64,000 nucleotides of DNA. Source: Hyphomicrobiales bacterium. GTDB lineage: Bacteria; Pseudomonadota; Alphaproteobacteria; Rhizobiales; OSC116. The position numbers and the translations under genes were made by a program. The stretch is taken from contig NVUH01000001.1 of assembly GCA_002401855.1 (NCBI GenBank), positions 62,001-126,000 on the forward strand, given 5' to 3'. Positions 17,810 through 26,932 of the stretch are shown here, piece by piece. The notes below the pieces were generated by a model. It made no database searches. It saw nothing but the letters and a program-made list of their open reading frames with translations, and had not been told where the DNA came from. Each line of letters starts with the position of its first letter. Positions within the stretch are counted from its first letter, which is position 1.

Positions 17810-18271
17810 TTAAGCTCGCATTGCCGCAGCAGCCTCAGCAATTCTTTGATTAATCTCAGGCTTAGGCTGCAAAATCCGTGCATTCGGTTGCATCGGGAAA
17901 GTCACAACAGATATTTCCCACAGGTCAACATCCTGAATATAACGGGTAGATTTCCGCGCCTTCTGTACCGCCCGACGGGTCTTAAACCCAATCGACAGCC
18001 CATCAATCACCTGGTCAGCAATCATCACCGCCACATCATGCGCTTGGCGCGTATCAATCGACAACCGCCCAACCACATAAAGCCCCTTTTTATCAATGCG
18101 CATTTCTTCCCAACGGCCAATCGGCTGGTTCGGGTCATGCTGCCACAACATGCTTATATTATGCGGCATTTTCTCCCGCAAACTGGCTTCAAACGCAACA
18201 GGCAAAATCACATCATTGCCCAAATCCACTTCATTAAAAATGCAAGCATATCCAGCAAAAACATCATTCAT
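17810..18271 (-). CDS. GTA prohead protease, HK97 family (gp4-like)
   Basis: 153 residues from the ATG at 18271, chosen for the strong GGAGGAAG 8 nt upstream; longer in-frame starts extend into the portal gene. HK97 prohead protease family (S78): GYACIFNEVDLGNDVI, then HDPNQPIGRW with the conserved His, the catalytic Ser in DGLSIGFKT, and a C-terminal DLWEISVVTFPM. It processes the capsid delta domain during head maturation. It overlaps the portal stop by 8 nt. The small gene g3.5 found between portal and protease in RcGTA is absent. Confidence 0.92.
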   Translation of the reverse strand: MNDVFAGYACIFNEVDLGNDVILPVAFEASLREKMPHNISMLWQHDPNQPIGRWEEMRIDKKGLYVVGRLSIDTRQAHDVAVMIADQVIDGLSIGFKTRRAVQKARKSTRYIQDVDLWEISVVTFPMQPNARILQPKPEINQRIAEAAAAMRA

Positions 18272-19517
18272 ATTTTGCTTCCTCCGCCTCATTTAAATCA
18301 GGCGCGTCATCCAAACTCTCACCCTCAGCCAAAACAGGATACCCAACCGCCAAACGCTTCTCATCAACCGTCAAAAAGCTAGCCGCACCAATCCGCCTCC
18401 ACAAAGCTTCACGTTCCGAGCTCAAGGCTTCAATCTTATCCAAATCAAGTTTTATCACCAACCGCTCATCCCAAGCAGGGCTCAACCAGCTCGATAAATT
18501 GCCAATAAACCTCGTCACCAGAGGCAAAATAGTCTGCCGCAAAAAGTTCCGATTGGCCTCTTGGTAATTAGAAAACCGATTGTCCCCAGGTATCCCCAAC
18601 AACATAGGCGGAATGCCCAATGCCAAAGCAATCTCCCGCGCCGCCACGTGTTTGGCGTCAATAAAGTCCATATCTTTAGGGCTGAACCCCATAGGCGACC
18701 AATCCAAACCACCTTCCAATATCATCGGCCTTCCTGCATTGGAGTGCCCCTGATAAGTCTGCTCTAACTCATATTTCAAACGGTCAAACTGCTCATCAGT
18801 CAAATTCCCTTGTCCATCTAGCCCCTTATAAACCACCGCACCCGAAGGTCGCGCACTGTTATTCAACAAGCTCTTATTCCACTTACTAGCAGCATTGTGA
18901 ATCTCAATCGCCAACCGCGCCGCCTTAAACGGGCTCTGCCCATAATGGTCATCATTAGGATTATAAAATGTCTGATGCAAAATCGGCTTTATACCGTCCA
19001 CCAACTGGTTAAATTTCAGTTTCTTCGAGCCAATTTTATACTCATAACAAATCGGCCACCCACGATCATCAACCACCAACCGCATGCGGTCGGGCCGCAA
19101 ACTATAAAGCGCATCAGGCACAATGTCATCCAGAGCGGATTGCTGCAAATAACAATTACCATCAATCAATAACTGGCTATAACACTGCTCCAAAAACTCA
19201 TGCCCACTCATATTCATATTGGGATGCGCAATCAAATTAAGCAGCGGATGATCAATCAATTCTTCATCATCAATAAACAACTGCAATTGCACCGATGCCG
19301 CAGCCTCCGCAATCATCCGCACCGCCCGATGCGCAATCGGATTCTGCATATAAGCATGCCGTGCCATCGCCGCAATGGCAATATCATCGGTAAAATCACT
19401 ATTCATCAAAAACCCAAATTCATGACCATATTGGGTCAAAGGCACATAATTCTTACGCTCAGTTCTCGGTTTTTTACCGGTATTTTGGCCAAAACCCAGC
19501 CGTTGAAGAAATGACAT
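18264..19517 (-). CDS. GTA portal protein (gp3-like)
   Basis: 417 residues from the ATG at 19517, preceded by GAAGGGG; an alternative in-frame start is five codons upstream. HK97-type portal family: MSFLQRLGFG start, HPLLNLIAHPNMNMSGHEFLE, the central SARPSGAVVYKG and the typical MGFSPKDMDFIDAKHVAAREIALALGIPPMLLG. The dodecameric portal is the DNA entry channel of the capsid. Gene order terminase-portal-protease-capsid is canonical. Confidence 0.94.
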   Translation of the reverse strand: MSFLQRLGFGQNTGKKPRTERKNYVPLTQYGHEFGFLMNSDFTDDIAIAAMARHAYMQNPIAHRAVRMIAEAAASVQLQLFIDDEELIDHPLLNLIAHPNMNMSGHEFLEQCYSQLLIDGNCYLQQSALDDIVPDALYSLRPDRMRLVVDDRGWPICYEYKIGSKKLKFNQLVDGIKPILHQTFYNPNDDHYGQSPFKAARLAIEIHNAASKWNKSLLNNSARPSGAVVYKGLDGQGNLTDEQFDRLKYELEQTYQGHSNAGRPMILEGGLDWSPMGFSPKDMDFIDAKHVAAREIALALGIPPMLLGIPGDNRFSNYQEANRNFLRQTILPLVTRFIGNLSSWLSPAWDERLVIKLDLDKIEALSSEREALWRRIGAASFLTVDEKRLAVGYPVLAEGESLDDAPDLNEAEEAKYE

Positions 19518-19555
19518 ATTTCCCCTTCCCATAGTTTGAATTCTAATTATTTAAT

Positions 19556-20980
19556 CTACAAATCTCTAATCCGCGGCACACTCACACCACCATTGAGCAA
19601 CAAATGGCTAACCGCCCACACCAAAGCATCCACCCGATCCGGGCTATTTTTCGAACTCATAATAAAATGGTCAAACTGACACATTTCATCTTCCAACTCT
19701 TCAAACATACCCAAATGATGCACCTTGCCCTGCTCATACAAAGCCGCAACAGGCTCAGCCCGACTTTTCTTACTCTTCTTGGCAAACACCCCAGCATAAG
19801 AAATCTGCCCATCAATCGTGCGCAATATAGTCTCCACCATTTCCCCCCCTTGGTTCACTTCAGCCACAATGCGGTCAACATTAAATTCATGATAAACCTG
19901 CACCGCCTTCTGCGCCCAAACAATCGGGCTGACCGCCTGCATCGTCACATCAGCCAAAATATAAACATGCCGATTGCCATCCACAGCCGCCACAATCATC
20001 CCACAAGCGTTGGATTTTTTATGACTGGTCGCAGGCGGGTCAATGGCCAGAATAATGCGGTCAAAATCATTAAAATCATAATTCTTGCGGTTGCGCCGCA
20101 AATCCTCAATCAATTCATATGACCATAACGCACCTTCATTATCTTCAATGAGCTCACCATATAATTCCTGCCGCCCTAAATTCGTCCCCGCATAATTTGC
20201 ATCAATGGTGCGCAAAAACGCCCCCGCCAAATTCTGCTTATTGGCAAAAGTCGATGCCCTACTCACATAACTATTCGGCATCGCCAAAATATCTTTTAAT
20301 TTCTTGCGATTACGCGGCGTGGTCGTAATCACAATCTGCGGATGCTCCCCCAACCTCATGCCAAATTGCAACATGTCCCAAACTTCTTCATCATACTGCC
20401 ACTTAGCAAATTCATCACACCAAGCCGCATGAAATTGCGGCCCGCGCAAACTTTCAGGCTCTTCGGCACTGAACAATTGCGCAATCGCCCCATTCGGCCA
20501 TTCAAGCCGCTTGCGCGAAGCAATATAAGTCGGTTTTTGATGCGCAGGGTGAATGTTCAGCAACCCACTGTCACCCTCTAACATTACTTCACGCACATCA
20601 TTAAATGTCTCACCAATCAAAGCAATCCGCCATGCTGGGCTTTTGGCAAACGGCTCAATCCCCAACGCCATCGCCCTCACCCATTCGGCACCAGCACGAG
20701 TTTTCCCCGCCCCCCTGCCACCTAATAAAATCCAATTCTGCCACTCTTCAGCATATTTTTCACTGCTCGAAGGCTGCAAATTCGGCGGCAATTGGTCATC
20801 CCTAGCCCATAAATACCAATCAAAATATAATTTTTCTAACTGTTCCTCATCTAAATCAGTGGCAAATTTTTCAATCTGCTGTTTGGTTAATCGCCGCAAG
20901 TTTTTGCGTAATTTCGTCTCGGAATTGTTGGTCCGTTTCATAGATGGTTTCAGGCTCACTTTGTTGGCTTGGCTTATCAT
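19556..20980 (-). CDS. GTA large terminase (gp2-like)
   Basis: DNA-packaging ATPase/nuclease, homologue of RcGTA gp2. Counting from 20980, Walker A is GGRGAGKTRAG at residues 87-97. The phrase AAWCDEFAKW carries the Walker B acidic residues. The RNase H-fold nuclease domain begins near residue 305 with IILAIDPPATSH. The start is uncertain: the frame opens at 20980, an ATG at 20941 (MKRTNN) is also possible, and neither has a strong ribosome site. Both overlap the preceding small gene, as in RcGTA. All catalytic motifs are intact. Confidence 0.93.
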   Translation of the reverse strand: MISQANKVSLKPSMKRTNNSETKLRKNLRRLTKQQIEKFATDLDEEQLEKLYFDWYLWARDDQLPPNLQPSSSEKYAEEWQNWILLGGRGAGKTRAGAEWVRAMALGIEPFAKSPAWRIALIGETFNDVREVMLEGDSGLLNIHPAHQKPTYIASRKRLEWPNGAIAQLFSAEEPESLRGPQFHAAWCDEFAKWQYDEEVWDMLQFGMRLGEHPQIVITTTPRNRKKLKDILAMPNSYVSRASTFANKQNLAGAFLRTIDANYAGTNLGRQELYGELIEDNEGALWSYELIEDLRRNRKNYDFNDFDRIILAIDPPATSHKKSNACGMIVAAVDGNRHVYILADVTMQAVSPIVWAQKAVQVYHEFNVDRIVAEVNQGGEMVETILRTIDGQISYAGVFAKKSKKSRAEPVAALYEQGKVHHLGMFEELEDEMCQFDHFIMSSKNSPDRVDALVWAVSHLLLNGGVSVPRIRDL

Positions 20981-21155
20981 CCTGCGGCACTTGCATGGCG
21001 CGAATATTTTCCAAAGCTTTGATAATCACCGTCAATGTCTTGGCTTGTTTTTCACAAAATGCCAAATCAGCTTGCGGCTCGGTTTTGCCCAAAAGGGTAA
21101 TAATTTTATTCAATTGCCGCTCAAGCTTATCCAATATCAATTTCTGTTTGCTCAT
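20871..21155 (-). CDS. Small terminase candidate of GTA (gp1-like)
   Basis: A 94-residue protein in the RcGTA gp1 position, overlapping the start of the large terminase. It begins MSKQKLILDKLERQLNKI; another in-frame ATG lies two codons upstream. Two helices, the second around LAFCEKQAKTLTVIIKALENI, are followed by a polar Gln/Ser/Pro-rich linker and a short C-terminal helix. RcGTA gp1 has been identified as the small terminase; the assignment here rests on position, size and helical pattern, not on motifs. No clear ribosome site is visible, but an intrinsic terminator lies just upstream. Confidence 0.65.
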   Translation of the reverse strand: MSKQKLILDKLERQLNKIITLLGKTEPQADLAFCEKQAKTLTVIIKALENIRAMQVPQDDKPSQQSEPETIYETDQQFRDEITQKLAAINQTAD

Positions 21156-21174
21156 AAGCATTTTATATCTGCAT

Positions 21175-21201
21175 AAAAAAACCCGCTGATCAAAGCGGGT
21201 T
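21175..21201 (-). terminator. Intrinsic terminator in the GTA leader
   Basis: On the minus strand an 8-bp stem AACCCGCT/AGCGGGTT with a 6-nt loop is followed by a T run. It lies downstream of a promoter-like sequence (21238-21266) and only about 20 nt before the first GTA start codon. Transcripts of the GTA operon must therefore read through it. It could alternatively be the terminator of the YcgN-like gene ending at 21339. Confidence 0.75.
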
Positions 21202-21237
21202 CGGTTCAGGTCTGTTTCAACCTTTTTTACTGTCCTC

Positions 21238-21266
21238 AAAATATGCCAACAATACCGTACGGTCAA
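21238..21266 (-). promoter_or_regulatory. Candidate GTA promoter with palindrome in the -35/spacer
   Basis: Reading on the minus strand, TTGACC (21266-21261), 17 nt, TATTTT (21243-21238): a good match to a sigma70-type promoter. A perfect 10-bp palindrome ACCGTACGGT (21254-21263) overlaps the -35 and early spacer, a natural place for an operator. It lies between the YcgN-like gene and the first GTA gene. Promoter activity and any regulator are inferred. Confidence 0.5.
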
Positions 21267-21338
21267 ATTGTCATTTTTCTAACTGCAACTAATCCCCGCA
21301 AACCTTTATAACTCAAAAATATCAATATTTTCAATACA

Positions 21339-21773
21339 TTACCTTTTCGGCCATTGAACAATAAAATTCACCGCATCTTCATCATCGATGCCCTCTTCAC
21401 TCACAATGCGCCCAATCGCCGATATTCCAGCGCGCAAAACAGTTTTCGGGTCACCCGAGATTAGCGGGTGCCAATCAGGCAATCTCTTACCCTCATCCAG
21501 CAATCTATAAGCGCATGATTTTGGCAACCAATTATACTGGCTGATATTCTCCTGTGTCATTTTGATACAATCTGGTACGAATTTGGCACGGTTGGGATAG
21601 TCGCTACATTGGCAAGTTTTCACATCAAGCAGCTTACAAGCCATATTGGTGAATATAATCTCACCAGTGTCTTCATCTTCTAGTTTAATCAAACAACATT
21701 TGCCACAGCCATCACACAGGCTTTCCCATTCTTGGTCATTTAACTCACCTAATGTTTTCTCTTCCCAGAACAT
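21339..21773 (-). CDS. YcgN/UPF0260 cysteine-cluster protein
   Basis: 144 residues of the YcgN family (UPF0260, Zn/Fe-S-type cysteine cluster). The cysteines are arranged as CDGCGKCC, then C in MACKLLD, C-x-C in [12 protein letters not shown] in FVPDCI and SCAYRLL. The last part contains [12 protein letters not shown], strongly conserved in this family. Molecular function is not established; a metal-binding role is likely from the cysteines. It lies just upstream of the GTA promoter region on the same strand. Confidence 0.87.
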   Translation of the reverse strand: MFWEEKTLGELNDQEWESLCDGCGKCCLIKLEDEDTGEIIFTNMACKLLDVKTCQCSDYPNRAKFVPDCIKMTQENISQYNWLPKSCAYRLLDEGKRLPDWHPLISGDPKTVLRAGISAIGRIVSEEGIDDEDAVNFIVQWPKR

Positions 21774-22052
21774 ATTCAGTTATTTCATATAGTTACATAT
21801 TTTATAAGATTTATCATGCTATTTAATAGCACAATCATTATTAGAAATAAATTGATATTTTAATCAGGCCAAAACCGCCGCTTTCTTATATAAAACCTGT
21901 CAACATCAACCCAAACTAACGTCCCAAATCCGCACAGAAAATCTGGCATAATTCGTGCAATGCCTACTATTGTATTCATATTTTGTTAACATATGAAGCC
22001 GTCACATTTTAAGTGGTTGTATATGTTTTGAGTTGGAGTTTGGTAGCGATCT

Positions 22053-24416
22053 ATGTCCAGAAATAATGGCTTTTTAAATTATTTATTGAAAATAGATAGC
22101 TTCATGGAGAATGCCATTTATTCCACGGGCAGGTTTCTTAAAAATTTCTGGCTCGGCTTTAATTATATCATGGGTTTCATGCGGGTACGCGGCATTAAAC
22201 GTTTGTTCATCGAGATTATTTCCGATGGGCTCACTTTACTCTTTTTCGGCCTGATTGGTTTTTTCATGTTAGGTCAATATGCGCTGATCGATGTCGACGA
22301 AGGCTGGCAACTTTATCAAAAATATTCTGTAACTTTTTATGATAAAAACAACAATCTCATCGGCCATCGCGGCATTCGTCATGATAGCAATGTGCCGCTA
22401 GAAGAATTGCCCAAAAATGTGTTATTGGCAGCATTAGCCACCGAAGATCGCAATTTCTTTAACCATGTGGGTGTTGATCCAATGGGCATTGCACGGGCAT
22501 TAATCCATAACATTCAAAAAACCTCTGGCAATAATCATGGTGCCAGCACCATCACGCAGCAGCTTGCCAAAATGCTATTTTTTTCATCAGAGCAAACTTT
22601 AGAGCGTAAGATTAAAGAGGCCTATATGGCCTTATGGCTCGAGGCCAACCTCACGAAAGAGGAAATTTTGAACCTATATTTTGACCGCGTATATATGGGC
22701 GCTGGCAATTTTGGTTTAGAATCCGCTTCACAATATTACTTCGGCAGGTCAGTGCGCGAGGTCAACTTAGCCCAAGCGGCAATGTTGGCTGGCCTGTTCA
22801 AAGCCCCATCAAATTATGCCCCGCATATTAATTTGGGAGCAGCACGCGGTCGGGCCAATGTGGTGCTGACCAATATGGTCAATGCGGGCTTTCTAAGTCA
22901 TGATGATGTGTTTGATGCCCGCGCCAATCCCGCCTCAGTGGTCAACCGTCACAATCCCGAAAATAAAGGCGATTATTTCATCGATTGGGCGTTTGAAGAA
23001 GTCAAAAAAATCGCCACTAACCGCAATTATATATTGCATGTTAAAACTACAATTGATTTAGATTTGCAAGCCGCGGCGCGTCAAGCCATTCAAGATAATC
23101 TGCGCCAAAATGGTCAAAAATATAATGTCGATCAGGCTTCATTAGTTAGCATGGAACATGATGGCGCCGTATTGGCACTTATTGGCGGCAAGGATTATCG
23201 CAAAAGCCAGTTTAACCGCGCGGTCAATGTGGGGCGCCAACCAGGTTCATCATTCAAACCCTTGGTATATCTAGCCGCTCTTAATTATGGCTATAAACCC
23301 AATAGCAGCGTGATTGATAGCCGCGTTCGGATTAAAAAATGGTCACCCAAAAATTACAACCGCCGCTATGTTGGCCGCACCACGCTTAATAATGCCCTGG
23401 TGCGCTCAATCAACAGCATTCCCATTAAACTAGCGCTCAAGATTGGCTACAAAAACGTCATTTCAACGGCAAAAAATTTGGGCATTGATGCCAAATTAAC
23501 CGCCAATGCCTCCATGCCATTGGGTACAGCATCCATTTCAGTGCTAGATCTTACAGGTGCTTACGCCACCATTGCCAATGGCGGCACATTGGCACAACCC
23601 TATGGTGTTTACGAAATTCGCAATGGCACTGGCAATGTCATTTATAACCATAACCGCGATGAATTTGCAGCCGATGTGGTGGCCGACCCGCATAAAATTG
23701 CTGATCTAAAATATATGCTCGGCAATGTGATCGAATACGGCACTGGCAGACGCGCTAATTTAAACTTCACCAAAACCTACGGCAAGACAGGCACCACCCA
23801 AAGCTATCGTGATGCTTGGTTTATGGGCTTTACCGATCATTTGGTCACTGGCGTGTGGTATGGCAACGACAATTATACGCCGACCAAAAGGCTCACAGGC
23901 GGCAATCTACCCGCCATGACGTTTAAGACATTCATGACCGATGCCTATGTCGCCAAATATAATTTGGACTTGCAGAGTCTAGAGCATACCGCAACGGCCA
24001 ACTTAGTCACACCGCGCAATGCCATTCTCACCGTAGCCTTAAAGGCCGAGAAACCAGCAATATTCATTCAAACTACCGCTAAAATATTGAAAAATGCTTC
24101 ACGTCAAAACAACATCATCACTCTATCAAGCACAGGCAAGAAATCCGCTGATAATAGTGGTAACTATGTCGCGTCAGTTGGCAAAAAAATCAAACTAAGT
24201 TTCAAAATCACCAAACCCATCAAGCGCCCCAAAATAAAAACCATCAAGAAAACCAGTCAAAAGAAAGTGGTGCGAAAAAAAGTGGTAAAAGAGAAAATCA
24301 CCAAACGGGGCAGCATTTACATTCAAAAAACAAAAAAAATCAAACGAGTGAGCCCACATAAAGGCAATTCAGCATTCATCGACGTCAGCGGGAAAATTGT
24401 CATTCTGGGCAACTAA
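22053..24416 (+). CDS. Class A penicillin-binding protein (PBP1-type)
   Basis: 787-residue bifunctional peptidoglycan synthase. A cytoplasmic N-terminus and one membrane segment (about 55-78) precede a GT51 glycosyltransferase with EDRNFFNHVGVD (catalytic Glu near 129) and GASTITQQLAK. A transpeptidase domain follows with SxxK in PGSSFKP (Ser near 400), SxN in VRSINSIP and KTGTT near 577. The last 90 residues form an unusual Lys/Arg-rich tail (repeated KK, KR, KVVRKKVVK), probably periplasmic and able to bind acidic wall or membrane polymers. It is transcribed divergently from the YcgN-like gene. Confidence 0.93.
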   Translation: MSRNNGFLNYLLKIDSFMENAIYSTGRFLKNFWLGFNYIMGFMRVRGIKRLFIEIISDGLTLLFFGLIGFFMLGQYALIDVDEGWQLYQKYSVTFYDKNNNLIGHRGIRHDSNVPLEELPKNVLLAALATEDRNFFNHVGVDPMGIARALIHNIQKTSGNNHGASTITQQLAKMLFFSSEQTLERKIKEAYMALWLEANLTKEEILNLYFDRVYMGAGNFGLESASQYYFGRSVREVNLAQAAMLAGLFKAPSNYAPHINLGAARGRANVVLTNMVNAGFLSHDDVFDARANPASVVNRHNPENKGDYFIDWAFEEVKKIATNRNYILHVKTTIDLDLQAAARQAIQDNLRQNGQKYNVDQASLVSMEHDGAVLALIGGKDYRKSQFNRAVNVGRQPGSSFKPLVYLAALNYGYKPNSSVIDSRVRIKKWSPKNYNRRYVGRTTLNNALVRSINSIPIKLALKIGYKNVISTAKNLGIDAKLTANASMPLGTASISVLDLTGAYATIANGGTLAQPYGVYEIRNGTGNVIYNHNRDEFAADVVADPHKIADLKYMLGNVIEYGTGRRANLNFTKTYGKTGTTQSYRDAWFMGFTDHLVTGVWYGNDNYTPTKRLTGGNLPAMTFKTFMTDAYVAKYNLDLQSLEHTATANLVTPRNAILTVALKAEKPAIFIQTTAKILKNASRQNNIITLSSTGKKSADNSGNYVASVGKKIKLSFKITKPIKRPKIKTIKKTSQKKVVRKKVVKEKITKRGSIYIQKTKKIKRVSPHKGNSAFIDVSGKIVILGN

Positions 24417-24502
24417 GCTGGGATGCTTAAACCTTTCTATATTGACATTTCGGGCAATAAAAGCCATTTTGCACAAAAATCACTCTCAAATTCAGGCTCT
24501 TC

Positions 24503-26320
24503 ATGTCAAAAGCACAAGTCACAATGCAAAATATCGTCCTCGGTGGCGGCGATGGTATTTTGTTCAACCAGCTCAATCTGTCGATCAATCAAGGCATGAA
24601 AATGGCTATTGTCGGGCGTAACGGTTGCGGCAAATCCACTCTACTCAAGCTGATCAGCAAACAGATAGATGTCGATGAAGGCACGTTATTTCATCAACCA
24701 GGCCTTACTTATAGCATGCTAGAGCAAGTGCCAGATCTGAGTAAATATGAGACAATTTTCGAATTCATCACCGATGGCATGGATCCTGATTTAGACTATA
24801 AAGTCTATGCATGGTTAGATGAGCTTAAACTCGATAGCATGCGCGACATTAAAAGCTTATCTGGCGGCGAAGCCCGTAAAGCCGCCTTGATACGCAGCTT
24901 CTATACCGATCCAGATATTTTAATCCTAGATGAACCAACCAACCATTTAGACATTGAATCAATCGGCTGGTTAGAGAAAAAACTAACTAAATTACGCTCA
25001 ACCATTATTTTTGTAAGCCATGATAGAGCCTTCTTGGGTAATGTCAGCAATCACGTATTTTGGATTGACCGCACACGCGGCCATATGATGAAAAAAAGTT
25101 TCACTGAGTTTGGCCAATGGCAAGAAAATGTCCTCTCCGATGAAGCCGAAATTCAACGTAAGCTCGATAAAAACATCGAAGCCGAAACCATCTGGTCTAA
25201 AAAAGGCATTAAGGCAAGGCGTACGCGCGATGAAGGCCGGATGCGCGCTCTACAAGCCTTACGTGCCGAAAAATCAAAATATATCAAACAAAAAGGCAGT
25301 GCCAATGCCAAATTAGCCTCAGGCAATGCCTCTGGCCTTATGGTGATAGAGGCGACAAATATCAGCAAGACATTAGGCGAAGGTTCAGCCGAAAAATGTC
25401 TGATCGATAATTTTTCTATTCGGATCAACCGTAAAGACCGCATTGCCATTGTCGGGCCAAATGGTGTCGGCAAATCAACTTTACTTAAAATTTTGATTGG
25501 CGAAATGCAGCCAGATACGGGCAAAATCGAGCACGGCACCAACCTCACCAAAACCTATATCAGCCAGTCGCGTGACGACCTTAAAGGCGTCAAACGCGTG
25601 CGCGATGTACTCGCCCCTGAAGGTGGCGACCAGATTATGGTACATGGCAGGCCCAAAAACATTGTCGCCTATCTAAAAGATTTCCTATTCAGCCCCGAGC
25701 AAATCAGACAGCCAATTAATTCATTGTCAGGCGGAGAACAATGCCGTCTATTATTCGCCAAAGCCTTTGCCAACCCAACCAACCTGTTAATTCTAGACGA
25801 ACCAACCAATGATCTAGATTTGGAAACCCTCGAACTACTCGAAGGCCTTTTGGCCAATTATGACGGCACCATCATCCTCATCAGCCATGACAGGGCATTT
25901 CTAGACGCTGTGGTCAGCTCGACCATATTCATGCATGGCAATGGCAAGATTATCGAATATGCAGGCGGCTATAGCGCAGCGCAAGAGCAGATTAATTCCG
26001 AGATTAAACGCCAACAATCGACCGAAATTAAACCTATCGAAAAAGTAAAAGTCGCCGTGGCTGCTCAAGCACCCACCAAAGTCGAAAGAATGTCATTTAA
26101 AGAAACGTATCGGTTAAAAGAACTCAATGATTTGGTGCCCAAAACCGAAGAAATGATCGCAACCATCTCCAAACAACTCGAAAAACCGGGCTATTACGAG
26201 AAACAACCGACTGAATTCTCTAAATTAGCCAAAAAACTCGAACATAAAAAAACTGAACTAGAAAAAATGGAAGAAGAGTGGATTGACCTGCTGGCCAAGC
26301 AAGAAAATTTGGAGAATTAA
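24503..26320 (+). CDS. uup: ABC-F family ATPase, Uup-like
   Basis: 605-residue soluble ABC-F protein with two ATPase domains. Walker A motifs are GRNGCGKS and GPNGVGKS, signatures LSGGEARKA and LSGGEQCRL, and Walker B ILDEPTNHLD and ILDEPTNDLD. A linker with KSKYIKQKG-type basic residues separates the domains, and a C-terminal coiled coil (about 520-605, many Lys/Glu) is the Uup-type DNA- or ribosome-interacting extension. ABC-F proteins act on the ribosome; Uup also affects transposon excision and branched DNA. The stop codon lies inside a 27-bp tandem repeat. Confidence 0.9.
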   Translation: MSKAQVTMQNIVLGGGDGILFNQLNLSINQGMKMAIVGRNGCGKSTLLKLISKQIDVDEGTLFHQPGLTYSMLEQVPDLSKYETIFEFITDGMDPDLDYKVYAWLDELKLDSMRDIKSLSGGEARKAALIRSFYTDPDILILDEPTNHLDIESIGWLEKKLTKLRSTIIFVSHDRAFLGNVSNHVFWIDRTRGHMMKKSFTEFGQWQENVLSDEAEIQRKLDKNIEAETIWSKKGIKARRTRDEGRMRALQALRAEKSKYIKQKGSANAKLASGNASGLMVIEATNISKTLGEGSAEKCLIDNFSIRINRKDRIAIVGPNGVGKSTLLKILIGEMQPDTGKIEHGTNLTKTYISQSRDDLKGVKRVRDVLAPEGGDQIMVHGRPKNIVAYLKDFLFSPEQIRQPINSLSGGEQCRLLFAKAFANPTNLLILDEPTNDLDLETLELLEGLLANYDGTIILISHDRAFLDAVVSSTIFMHGNGKIIEYAGGYSAAQEQINSEIKRQQSTEIKPIEKVKVAVAAQAPTKVERMSFKETYRLKELNDLVPKTEEMIATISKQLEKPGYYEKQPTEFSKLAKKLEHKKTELEKMEEEWIDLLAKQENLEN

Positions 26321-26361
26321 ACATCTATTTGATCTTTGGAGAATTAAACATCTATTTGATC
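26308..26361. repeat. 27-bp perfect tandem duplication spanning the uup stop codon
   Basis: Two perfect adjacent copies (26308-26334 and 26335-26361) of a unit beginning TTTGGAGAATTAAACATC. The first copy contains the last codons and TAA of the Uup-like gene; the second lies downstream. This looks like a recent slippage or unequal-crossover duplication. Confidence 0.9.
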
Positions 26362-26448
26362 TAATGTCTAATTCCCAAAGCCTTTATCTTGCCATATTCA
26401 AGGTTCATAGATTGCTCGAAATTAACACGAAGTCATAAAGGTGTTCTC

Positions 26449-26871
26449 ATGAAGAAACTATTGCTCACTCTCACTGCCGTCAGTGCATTATTCGCCCTCG
26501 CCGCTTGTGATGATAAAAAAGCCACCGAAAAGGTTGTAGAAGTTCAAGAAAAAGCTGCAGACGCCAAACAAGACGCTGCCGCAGCTGAAAAGGATGCCGC
26601 AAAGCTTGCTACCGAAGCTGCCAAAAAAGCTAAAGAGGCCGCTGCTCAAGCCGCTAAAGACACTGAAAAACTAGCCGCTGAGACCACCGAAAAAGCCAAA
26701 GCCATGGCAAGCGAAGCCGCTGAAAAAGCTAAAATTATGGCCACCGAAGCTGCCGAGCAAGCCAAGAAAATGGCGACCGACACAATGAATGATGCGGGCA
26801 ATGCCTTAAAAGATGCCGCCAATGCGCTTAGCGGTGACAAGAAAACCACAACTGAAACCACAAGCGAATAA
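26449..26871 (+). CDS. Ala/Lys/Glu-rich lipoprotein with long heptad helix
   Basis: 140 residues from the ATG at 26449. The upstream in-frame extension is not signal-like, and the chosen start gives a clean lipoprotein signal: MKK, a hydrophobic stretch, lipobox LAAC. The mature part is one long repetitive helix of AAEKA/ATEAAKKAKEAA-type units to about residue 115, with almost no aromatic residues, ending in a polar Thr/Glu tail. This resembles Lpp-like or LEA/apolipoprotein-like coiled coils; an envelope spacer or stabilising role is possible but inferred. An intrinsic terminator follows at 26933-26961. Confidence 0.8.
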   Translation: MKKLLLTLTAVSALFALAACDDKKATEKVVEVQEKAADAKQDAAAAEKDAAKLATEAAKKAKEAAAQAAKDTEKLAAETTEKAKAMASEAAEKAKIMATEAAEQAKKMATDTMNDAGNALKDAANALSGDKKTTTETTSE

Positions 26872-26911
26872 TTTTGGCGAATAATTTTGACAAATAATTT
26901 TGGCGAATAAT
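26864..26911. repeat. 13-bp tandem repeat across the lipoprotein stop codon
   Basis: Three units of about GCGAATAATTTTG (26864-26876 and 26877-26889 identical, 26890-26902 with two changes), then a partial fourth. The first unit contains the TAA stop of the lipoprotein gene. Confidence 0.85.
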
Positions 26912-26932
26912 CTCGCCTATCAATTTCAAATC

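Noticed and set aside
8481-21266. Complete temperate prophage instead of a GTA
   Set aside because: No integrase, repressor, replication or attachment sites, and the gene types and order match the RcGTA cluster.
26646-26861. Hydrophobic antisense frame opposite the Ala/Lys/Glu-rich lipoprotein
   Set aside because: Its Ala/Ser/Phe-rich composition is an automatic result of reading the repetitive GCC/AAA codons backwards.
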